Shown here in pieces: positions 1 to 5,393 of a stretch of DNA of 6,939 nucleotides. Below the pieces are notes generated by a model. It made no database searches, was not told the origin of the DNA, and worked only from the letters and a program-made list of their open reading frames with translations. This stretch comes from Balneolales bacterium. Its GTDB lineage: Bacteria > Bacteroidota > Rhodothermia > Balneolales > Natronogracilivirgulaceae. Position 1 is the stretch's first letter; each line of letters opens with the position of its first letter. The DNA lies in the NCBI GenBank assembly GCA_007131625.1, contig SLQC01000095.1, positions 1-6,939 of the forward strand, in the 5' to 3' direction. A program made the position numbers and the translations under genes.

Positions 1-618
1 CGTATCGGTGACCCGGTTACAGTTGCCGAACAGTTTGAATATCTGACGGATGTTCTACTGTCCGGCCGGGCGCTGGATAATCGGCTGGGTGGCTTTATAA
101 TCGCCAGAGTGATTGAGAAGCTCCAGAAACGCCGATCGGAGTTAAACGTGAATGTCATAGCACTTAATGCGGTTCAGGAGGAGGTGGGTGGATTTGGGGC
201 CCGTATGATGACATTTCGCTACGATCCGGATCTGGCTATTGTCACCGATGTGACTCATGCCACAGATACGCCGGGTATCAACCACAAAGAGCATGGACTG
301 ATATCGCTGGGTAAAGGACCAGTAGTCAGCCATGGCGGAGCTAATCATCCGAAAGTAGTGGCCTATATCGAACATACTGCACAGGAAAAAGGTATAGTTT
401 TGCAACATGAAGCGGCAGGATCACGTACCGGTACCGATACCGACAGTATTTTTTATCAGAAAAAAGGCATTCCGAGTGGCTTGATTTCGCTTCCTCTTCG
501 CTACATGCACAGCCCCGTTGAAATAGCCTCTGTAATTGATATGGATCATTTGACGGAACTGTTTGTAGAAACGATTCTGGGATTGGCCAAAGATCAGTCG
601 TTTTCACTTTTTGACTGA
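1..618 (+). CDS. M42 family metallopeptidase (glutamyl aminopeptidase / endoglucanase M-like), 3' part
   Basis: This is the C-terminal 205 residues of a cytosolic dinuclear-metal aminopeptidase of the M42 (TET-like) family, which trims N-terminal residues from peptides. The reading frame is open from base 1 and the start lies outside the window; about 150 residues of a usual 340-360 are missing. Visible family residues, numbered from the window edge, are the bridging-metal Asp26 in LDNRLGG, the catalytic/metal pair Glu60-Glu61 in VQEEVGG, the metal Asp83 in VTDVTHATDTPG, the GTDTDS segment near residue 145, and the C-terminal metal His170 in YMHSPVE. All the metal-site residues expected in this part are present, so it looks active. 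Its exact substrate preference cannot be read from the sequence. The GTG at 109 is internal and not a start. The gene ends at TGA and is followed by a bidirectional terminator at 764-797. Confidence 0.93.
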   Translation, partial: RIGDPVTVAEQFEYLTDVLLSGRALDNRLGGFIIARVIEKLQKRRSELNVNVIALNAVQEEVGGFGARMMTFRYDPDLAIVTDVTHATDTPGINHKEHGLISLGKGPVVSHGGANHPKVVAYIEHTAQEKGIVLQHEAAGSRTGTDTDSIFYQKKGIPSGLISLPLRYMHSPVEIASVIDMDHLTELFVETILGLAKDQSFSLFD

Positions 619-763
619 GCGCTTGATACATTGTGCACGGGTGAACCATCCTTTGCGAGCGGGTAGATATTACTTCGTATTCGGGCATCTGATTTAACTT
701 GACAACCGGGTTGAACAGGTGGAGAAAACATTCAATGCCCAGGTGGAAAGCAAAAAGTCATAA

Positions 764-797
764 AAAAAGCCAGATCGATCAATCGAAATGGCTTTTT
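764..797. terminator. Bidirectional intrinsic terminator between convergent genes
   Basis: AAAAAGCCA at 764-772 pairs perfectly with TGGCTTTTT at 789-797. Inside the loop, TCGA at 775-778 can pair with TCGA at 783-786, extending the hairpin. Because the stem ends in A5 on one side and T5 on the other, each strand reads as a GC-containing stem followed by a T run. The hairpin can therefore stop both the M42 gene (stop at 618) and the minus-strand histone-like gene (stop at 822). The 145 bases between 619 and 763 hold no convincing gene; the only notable element there is the short palindrome CAACCGGGTTG at 703-713. Confidence 0.8.
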
Positions 798-821
798 AGT
801 AAGCTTAATCAAAATATAGAG

Positions 822-995
822 TTAGTCTTTTTTCTTACTTTGAATGTCAACACGGATATCCTGAGATAACTTCTTGAGATCCTGAAGTGCCTTGCGAGCT
901 CTCGTTCCAGCAGTTTTATTATTTTTGCTGTAAAATTTCTCCATTTCCACCTCTAATTCATCAACCAAAGATTTTATTTCACTGAATCTGTTCAT
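822..995 (-). CDS. Short histone H1-like protein, Hc1 family (57 aa)
   Basis: This small basic DNA-binding protein resembles the Hc1 family (chlamydial histone H1-like), which in Bacteroidota and relatives occurs as roughly 55-65 aa proteins. It starts MNRFSEIKSLVDELEVEME, continues with KFYSKNNKTAGTRARKALQDL, and ends in a lysine-rich tail (QSKKKD). The acidic helix, the KFY segment, the TAGTRARKALQDLK core and the IRVDIQ segment match the bacterial homologues I know. The two halves look like amphipathic helices around the polar loop SKNNKTAG. The start is supported by GGAGT at 1001-1005 on the minus strand, five bases before the ATG, and the stop is TAA. It is the last gene before the shared terminator and is separated from the upstream gene by 171 bases, so it may have its own promoter. 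The likely role is nucleoid compaction or general DNA binding; this is family inference. Confidence 0.85.
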   Translation of the reverse strand: MNRFSEIKSLVDELEVEMEKFYSKNNKTAGTRARKALQDLKKLSQDIRVDIQSKKKD

Positions 996-1034
996 GAATA
1001 ACTCCGTTAAATTTCAATTTATGTACGATTTCGG

Positions 1035-1051
1035 GAAAGCAATTCGCTTTC
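1035..1051 (-). other. Hairpin in the probable 5' leader of the histone-like gene
   Basis: GAAAGC (1035-1040) and GCTTTC (1046-1051) form a six-base-pair inverted repeat around a five-base loop, about 40 bases upstream of the histone-like start codon. It would lie in the leader RNA if the promoter candidate at 1066-1089 is used. It could affect mRNA stability or be a small operator. The stem is short and there is no T run, so it is not a terminator. Confidence 0.3.
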
Positions 1052-1065
1052 TGTTGGTGAAGCTA

Positions 1066-1089
1066 ATTATAAGCTGTCCATGATGTCAA
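1066..1089 (-). promoter_or_regulatory. Weak promoter candidate for the histone-like gene
   Basis: On the minus strand a perfect TTGACA (1089-1084) and a perfect TATAAT (1071-1066) lie upstream of the histone-like gene. The spacer is only 12 bases, well short of the usual 16-18, so the two hexamers probably do not work together. The TATAAT alone could act with another upstream element. A start near 1059 would give a leader of about 64 bases. Confidence 0.25.
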
Positions 1090-1101
1090 GCAGGAAATCG
1101 C

Positions 1102-1138
1102 TTTTTAAGCAAAAAAAAACTACTTTTTTTCAATTTTT
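1102..1138. other. Helically phased A/T tracts, probable curved DNA
   Basis: T5 (1102-1106), A9 (1111-1119), T7 (1124-1130) and T5 (1134-1138) have centres near 1104, 1115, 1127 and 1136, close to one helical turn apart. Such phasing is known to produce intrinsic curvature whichever strand carries the A run. The block lies between the stop of the kinase-like gene and the histone-like gene, upstream of the latter's promoter region. The A and T runs could also form a pure A:T hairpin (1111-1130), which would be a poor terminator for the gene ending at 1167. Confidence 0.45.
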
Positions 1139-1166
1139 CAATTTAGAAGGCAGAAAAATGGAATAA

Positions 1167-1814
1167 TCAGTTCGGGAATTTTTGTAAAACGGTAGTGTCA
1201 GGCAGTTTGCCGAATTCTGCCAAAGTACAGAAATAGCATTCTTCGGGTAGAGGAATCAGGTCGTCAGGTATATCGTCAACTGTATATGACATCTCCTTTC
1301 GGTAGTTGTTTCTGGGTGCAGTCGATTTTTGCACAAAGTGATCGGGTCCTTCGTCATTTGGAAATATAATTATGTAGTTACATTCCATCGTTTTATTAAT
1401 TTTTTCAGCTATCATGCTCAGCGGAACCGGCTCGATAGTTTTCATGTCTGAGTTCCAGACAAGATTGGAGAGCACGAGATGGATGCCGGCCGGCCGGTTT
1501 TCCAGCCAGTTTTTTTTAACGATCAGATCGTCATCGGATTTCCGGATGATTTCCCGCTGAAAACCATTGATGCCAATCCCGGAAATTCCACTGTCGGCAA
1601 GAAGTGCGATAATTCTGTGATTCAAATCCCTGGTACTGCGAATAATCGCCTCTTCCCGCATCACACCGGTCTGCATCAGACGATCGGTATAGGGGCTGTC
1701 CCCGTGCAGTATAATTCCATCACACTCTTTTTGCAGAGCCATAGCCTCGGCAAATGACTTCATAAAAAACGAATGATCGAGATGTTGATAGTCAAGTAAT
1801 GCGATATACAGCAT
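1167..1814 (-). CDS. Degenerate amino-acid-kinase-like protein (acetylglutamate kinase-like fold), 215 aa
   Basis: The frame is clearly coding and sits 13 bases after the deaminase gene. By eye it follows the layout of N-acetylglutamate kinases (amino acid kinase family). A first strand and helix (residues 1-30) lead to DGIILHGDSPYTDRL (32-46), matching the usual VVLVHGGGPEID region. LNHRIIALLADSGISGIGING (65-84) matches the NKELVALLNEAGVPAVGLSG region. A later strand IHLVLSNLVW, a helix and NYIIIFPNDE (111-155) match the IPVIAP and LIFLTDVPG segments. The protein is shorter than the usual 260-300 residues. The N-terminal KxGGS phosphate loop, the glycines of HGGG, the NxNAD motif and the C-terminal GGM segment are missing, so kinase activity is unlikely. 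The start is the only ATG fitting the frame after the upstream stop, with no Shine-Dalgarno, which suggests coupling. The fold assignment is inference; an unrelated conserved hypothetical is the alternative. Confidence 0.6.
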   Translation of the reverse strand: MLYIALLDYQHLDHSFFMKSFAEAMALQKECDGIILHGDSPYTDRLMQTGVMREEAIIRSTRDLNHRIIALLADSGISGIGINGFQREIIRKSDDDLIVKKNWLENRPAGIHLVLSNLVWNSDMKTIEPVPLSMIAEKINKTMECNYIIIFPNDEGPDHFVQKSTAPRNNYRKEMSYTVDDIPDDLIPLPEECYFCTLAEFGKLPDTTVLQKFPN

Positions 1815-1827
1815 GATGCATACGGTT

Positions 1828-2592
1828 TTAGTGATGTTTTTTCAACAGATTGCCTGGTTTGAACTGATAGGGCAGCAACTCGGGTATCAACAACCGGGTA
1901 CTTTCGTCTTCATTGTGAGCGAGCATGATGAATCCTCTGTTCATCCACTCGACGAGTACCTGACGGCATGCCCCACAAGGACTTGCATAGTCGCTTTTCG
2001 GAGTATATACATGTATTTCAAGAAACGTTGTCGCACCTGCAGATCGCGCTTTGCCAAGGGCAACCCGTTCAGCACAAAGTCCTCTCTGCCAGTCGTCCAC
2101 CTCGATATTAACTCCGGAAAAAAGGCCTTTGTCGGTCAGAAGCAGCACAGAGACCGGAAAATCGGAGTAGGGGATCAGGCAGCGGGACGTCAATTCCTGC
2201 AGCCTTTTGAAGGAGACACTTTGTTCTTCTGTTTGAAAAAAACGTCTCGGGTCGATGGCCTCGGATTGAGGCATATGGATCGGTTTCAGGCAGTAGCGAT
2301 CGCACCACTCCGATATTACCCTGTTGAAGGTGGATGACCCATCGTTTAGTTTCTTTAACGCTTCATCCTGATCTGGCTGCGGCAACATGACCGCCGCAGG
2401 CTCATCACCTTCACTCAGACAGGAGAAAATCGCCACCTGTATGGCATCCATCGATAGTGGGAACGAATTGTTTTCAATACGCACGCCCGGATAACAAATG
2501 TCACTTTTTCCTTCTACTATGCAGACCTCTTTTCTGTCAGAATAGGGGACATAGCAACGCGATCGTAGTTGTTCCCAGGTGACAGGTGTCAT
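1828..2592 (-). CDS. cdd: Cytidine deaminase with a dead N-terminal and a catalytic C-terminal domain, 254 aa
   Basis: Cytosolic zinc enzyme converting cytidine or deoxycytidine to uridine or deoxyuridine in pyrimidine salvage. Two deaminase repeats are visible. The C-terminal one (about 130-245) has RCLIPYSDFPVSV, GVNIEV, the CAE motif (zinc Cys173, catalytic Glu175) and PCGAC (zinc Cys206 and Cys209), so it should be active. The N-terminal one (about 5-100) repeats RCYVPYSD and GVRIEN. The ungapped alignment puts Asp49 in place of the zinc cysteine and Ile51 in place of the catalytic Glu, and no PCxxC is present. Single-domain tetrameric deaminases are about 130-160 aa. E. coli Cdd (294 aa) is also a catalytic plus dead pair but in the opposite order. 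The start is supported by CGGAGC six bases upstream. The ATG overlaps the preceding small ORF's stop as ATGA, so the gene belongs to the minus-strand operon. Confidence 0.92.
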   Translation of the reverse strand: MTPVTWEQLRSRCYVPYSDRKEVCIVEGKSDICYPGVRIENNSFPLSMDAIQVAIFSCLSEGDEPAAVMLPQPDQDEALKKLNDGSSTFNRVISEWCDRYCLKPIHMPQSEAIDPRRFFQTEEQSVSFKRLQELTSRCLIPYSDFPVSVLLLTDKGLFSGVNIEVDDWQRGLCAERVALGKARSAGATTFLEIHVYTPKSDYASPCGACRQVLVEWMNRGFIMLAHNEDESTRLLIPELLPYQFKPGNLLKKHH

Positions 2593-2783
2593 AAGCTGCT
2601 CCGTTTTGTTTTTTCGTTCAGTGCGATGCCGCCACCGATTTTGTACATGGGCGGGAAGGATAATATTGGCTGTTTGCTGTTTATGGATATACGTCCGGTT
2701 AGGACATCAACCAAAGTAGACAGTTGCCATACATAAGGAGTCCATCTCGGCAGTTTTGTCATCAAGTTGTAGAAATGGATCAA
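2589..2783 (-). CDS. Small hypothetical ORF nested between acylase-like and deaminase genes (64 aa)
   Basis: I do not recognise the product. The frame begins with TTG overlapping the acylase-like gene's stop as TTGA, and ends in TGA overlapping the deaminase start as ATGA. An ATG seven codons later (2762) is an alternative start giving a protein of about 57 aa. The translation has the segment KLPRWTPYVWQLSTLVDVLTGR, hydrophobic and helix-like, then SFPPMYKIGGG and a basic tail EKTKRSSL. The first segment faintly recalls the C-terminal helix of extended short-chain dehydrogenases, so a decayed remnant is possible. No Shine-Dalgarno precedes either start. The exact four-base junctions at both ends are the main argument that it is translated; otherwise it is an open stretch filling the gap between two real genes. 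Confidence 0.4.
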   Translation of the reverse strand: MIHFYNLMTKLPRWTPYVWQLSTLVDVLTGRISINSKQPILSFPPMYKIGGGIALNEKTKRSSL

Positions 2784-5194
2784 GGTGTGACAGGAATAAA
2801 TCGTTGATTATATGAAGCGTTTAAATCGGATGATACATTAAAGGAACGCATTTTTTTATTTCCGTATTTCCAGAAAAAAAACTGATCTACGAAATGATCG
2901 GAGAAAATGTTTCCGGATTGACCGGTACTCAAAACGGTATGTGTTATTTGTTCCGGAGCCAAAAACATGGTTCGCTTGAGTGTAGTAGCCGATGTCAATT
3001 TAAAGGGTTGTCTGAAACTGAAATGTCCGGAATGGATGGTGTGTGAGGCTCCGGAAATTCGAAATTCGCCAGGTTGATAGAGGTTCCTATCTGCCAGACT
3101 GGCTGATTTGCTATCTTCAATTGTGGGTGCAAAAAAGGGAGATTCAAACCGGTTTTGAACCACACTACCCCATTGCCAGTCATGCGGTTCATCCCCGTAA
3201 TGTGCAATCAGTTCAGACGTGGCATCTCTCATGCTTTGAGCAATCCATTCGCTTCGGGTAAACGGGTGGGAATCAGGCCAATAATCCGGATTGTGAATCA
3301 GTCGGGTGACTGCAGCAAGTGGTATCTGTGGAGTGGAAAAAAGGATCTGTAAATATTTTTCACCAATGAAGGCCTTGTAGAGATGACTAGATGCTTTCAC
3401 GAGAAAAAGTTCAAAAATAGTCGCCGCCGTTTCGTTGGACTGATATTCAAAACTCCAGTTCTGAAGATAGGGCAGGGTGACACCAATCAGAGCATCGGAC
3501 GCCTCCATTTCATCCTTCAATGTCCGGATTATCTCTGGAGTAAGTGAAGCGGCATAATTCGAATACGTATCATTGTCCCATTGTTCCGCTAAATCTGAGG
3601 GGAAATCATCCGGTGATGTCGACTCCATAAGCTGCAGGAATCGGAGGGATCGGTCCCACGGAGAAAAAAAGAGCGAAATATAGTGATCATAAGGTACAGT
3701 ATCAGGTTGCTCCTCCAGAAAGAATACAGGCCGGCCATCGGATTCCACATGATGGGGCAACAGATCAGATAAATCGATTCGGACTGTTTCGTCATTGTGG
3801 TCACGTATTTTCAGCGGATGAATCCGGCTAAGAGTTTGTCCCCCGAACCAGCGTCCTGATTCCCCATCCAGACTGGTGGCAAGTAACTGAATTGCGGGGG
3901 TTCGTATTCCCCGAACCGCATGTTCCAAATCAGATACTGAATGAGCGAGTGCCAGTTCGAGATATGAGCCGAAATCATTCGGAGGATAAAAACCCGCCCA
4001 GTCAAAAGCCAGAAAGGTATTGTCGGTTTCAGAAACAGCAATAACAGGCCGACCGCCTGCTTTTCGGGTAACTACCTGAAATTCGGCTCCGTTCTTCATC
4101 TCCAGTATGTGACGAGAAAGCGTGATATCATCCCAAAGGTTGTCATAAACGGAAGCGTCACGCTTCCAGTCGACAGGTTCTGTCATAGGGGATGCAAACA
4201 GCCGGCCAGTGAAAAAATCTCCATCATCAACTGCGACCGGTTGTATTGCCCATGCGACTTTTTCATTTTGGCCATATAACATTACCGGAAAACCCGGTAT
4301 TGTGATCCCGATTCTTCTGTTGCCACCGACCTGTAAGGACATCTCATACCCCTGATCTGGCAGTGTAAGTGGAAGTTCACGTGTCATTGAAATGACACTC
4401 AATGCCTGCGGAGAGCGGGTAGACACTGCAAAACCGGTACCGGATTGTATGGTCCGGTCAGGATAAACATGATCGGTAAAAGTCAGAAAATTACGAACCA
4501 GGTTGTCGTGAAAAGCAGGATTAATTGCTGGTGCCAGACTTCCAAAAAGTGTAGTATGGGGATCATCACTACCGGTTAGCGCATGGATTGCAGTTGAATC
4601 CCCTAGCTCGTGAATCGGTGTTAAAGCAAGTTTGGACCAGAAAGCGTGGTGGTGTTGCCATCCCCAAAGCAGCTGTACTCCAAGCGTATGCCAGGGTTTC
4701 CATGTGACTGGACGTGCGTCACTCAGGGTAAATTCGATCGGTAAATGTCTCCGGTTATTGTCTATGTATTGGTTGATGCCTGAAGCGTAAGCCTCCAGCA
4801 ACTGCTGATCCTGGTCGGACAGCATCTCATATGCTTGACGCGCATTATCGGCGAAAGGCATGGTCAGATAAAAAACATCCAGTTCGAGCAGGGATTCGTC
4901 GATCTCCCGGGAATGCAGACCTTCCAGTTTGTATTGATAGCGGGTCATCTGCCATAATCGATCACGTGCGTGCAGGTAACCCGTCACAGTAAGGGCGTCG
5001 GTTTCGTTTTCTGCTGCGATGTGCGGCACCATGTTGTCATCCCACCGGATTGTCACTTCGCTGATCAGGCCTTGAAGCTCGACCGTGCGTTTTGATGAAG
5101 GGACAAGCTTGAAAAATGTCCAGTACACCGAAAGGCCGGACACAATCAGTACAAGCAGTAGAAACAGCAAAATGATCTTTGCAGCAGATTTCAT
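2780..5194 (-). CDS. Penicillin acylase family protein, membrane-anchored, altered active site (804 aa)
   Basis: Penicillin acylases (penicillin G acylase, acyl-homoserine-lactone acylase) are N-terminal-nucleophile hydrolases that cleave amides in the periplasm after self-processing into alpha and beta chains. The length of 804 is typical. Residues 7-29 form a hydrophobic helix after a Lys-containing start, a signal anchor or signal peptide. Family landmarks are GYLHARDRLWQM (72-83), YASGINQYI (136-144), WKPWHTLGV (165-173), IPGFPVMLYGQNEKVAW (299-315), GDEPHDWQWGSV (667-678), GASHTIH (715-721) and the C-terminal TGQSGN with a DQFFFW segment (757-775). Where the family has Gly-Ser-Asn-x-Trp at the start of the beta chain, this protein reads QSGTGF (250-255). 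The NDPH motif reads MTRE (270-273), and the catalytic Asn region (usually ANNRP) reads EEQP (494-497). It may be a pseudoenzyme or have a shifted nucleophile at Ser251. It heads the minus-strand operon; no Shine-Dalgarno is seen before the ATG. Confidence 0.93.
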   Translation of the reverse strand: MKSAAKIILLFLLLVLIVSGLSVYWTFFKLVPSSKRTVELQGLISEVTIRWDDNMVPHIAAENETDALTVTGYLHARDRLWQMTRYQYKLEGLHSREIDESLLELDVFYLTMPFADNARQAYEMLSDQDQQLLEAYASGINQYIDNNRRHLPIEFTLSDARPVTWKPWHTLGVQLLWGWQHHHAFWSKLALTPIHELGDSTAIHALTGSDDPHTTLFGSLAPAINPAFHDNLVRNFLTFTDHVYPDRTIQSGTGFAVSTRSPQALSVISMTRELPLTLPDQGYEMSLQVGGNRRIGITIPGFPVMLYGQNEKVAWAIQPVAVDDGDFFTGRLFASPMTEPVDWKRDASVYDNLWDDITLSRHILEMKNGAEFQVVTRKAGGRPVIAVSETDNTFLAFDWAGFYPPNDFGSYLELALAHSVSDLEHAVRGIRTPAIQLLATSLDGESGRWFGGQTLSRIHPLKIRDHNDETVRIDLSDLLPHHVESDGRPVFFLEEQPDTVPYDHYISLFFSPWDRSLRFLQLMESTSPDDFPSDLAEQWDNDTYSNYAASLTPEIIRTLKDEMEASDALIGVTLPYLQNWSFEYQSNETAATIFELFLVKASSHLYKAFIGEKYLQILFSTPQIPLAAVTRLIHNPDYWPDSHPFTRSEWIAQSMRDATSELIAHYGDEPHDWQWGSVVQNRFESPFFAPTIEDSKSASLADRNLYQPGEFRISGASHTIHSGHFSFRQPFKLTSATTLKRTMFLAPEQITHTVLSTGQSGNIFSDHFVDQFFFWKYGNKKMRSFNVSSDLNASYNQRFIPVTP

Positions 5195-5260
5195 CTGTTT
5201 ATAATTTTTGATTTCTTACGTCAGATGATCAGTGAAACGCGTAAGCGAAATGTCCATGAC

Positions 5261-5270
5261 GATTATAATC
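5261..5270. promoter_or_regulatory. Palindrome GATTATAATC with TATAAT on both strands
   Basis: This perfect 10-bp palindrome in the divergent intergenic region places a TATAAT hexamer on each strand (plus 5264-5269, minus 5267-5262). It could be a -10 element for the acylase-like gene on the minus strand, giving a leader of about 60 bases, but no good -35 is found at the expected distance on either strand. Confidence 0.3.
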
Positions 5271-5275
5271 ATGAA

Positions 5276-5287
5276 CCGGTGTGCCGG
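5276..5287. repeat. Short inverted repeat CCGG-TGTG-CCGG
   Basis: A four-base-pair GC stem around a four-base loop sits between the TATAAT palindrome and the lysA promoter. It may be an operator half-site pair or chance; CCGG is common throughout this window, which lowers its weight. Confidence 0.2.
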
Positions 5288-5293
5288 ATAATT

Positions 5294-5324
5294 TTGACAT
5301 GGATGTTTCATGAAACAGTAAAAT
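5294..5324 (+). promoter_or_regulatory. Probable lysA promoter (TTGACA / TAAAAT)
   Basis: A perfect TTGACA at 5294-5299 is followed after 19 bases by TAAAAT at 5319-5324. The first box also contains TTTG (5293-5296), the Bacteroidota-type -33 element. TATTTTG at 5331-5337 is close to, but one base short of, the matching TAnnTTTG -7 element. In either reading transcription would start at about 5331 or later, downstream of the ATG at 5325, which argues for the ATG at 5394 as the true lysA start. A 14-bp palindrome occupies most of the spacer. Confidence 0.5.
5304..5317. promoter_or_regulatory. Perfect 14-bp palindrome TGTTTCATGAAACA, candidate operator of lysA
   Basis: TGTTTCATGAAACA is an exact inverted repeat with no spacer. 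It lies between the proposed -35 (5294-5299) and -10 (5319-5324), the classical place for a repressor to block polymerase. I cannot assign it to a regulator family; the form suits a dimeric helix-turn-helix repressor. Lysine control of lysA is a reasonable guess but not shown. Confidence 0.45.
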
Positions 5325-5393
5325 ATGTGTTATTTTGGTGCTGTTACAATAAGACCTGAATTTACGAATTTCATACCAGAACCGTTTCTTCTA

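Noticed and set aside
341..688. Minus-strand open frame opposite the M42 peptidase
   Set aside because: Antisense shadow of the well-supported peptidase gene, with low-complexity Cys/Tyr/Arg content and no recognisable domain.
735..869. Plus-strand ORF of 44 codons beginning MPRWKAKKSHKK with a GGTGGAG upstream
   Set aside because: It runs through the bidirectional terminator and into the antisense of the histone-like gene. The basic start comes from the A tract of the terminator stem, so it is most likely chance.
1111..1130. A9-CTAC-T7 hairpin as a terminator for the kinase-like gene
   Set aside because: The stem is purely A:T and so too weak for a classical terminator; phased bending explains the tracts at least as well.
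1813..2337. Long plus-strand open frame (174 codons) opposite the deaminase gene
   Set aside because: It is antisense to a gene with clear cytidine deaminase motifs; its translation shows no family features.
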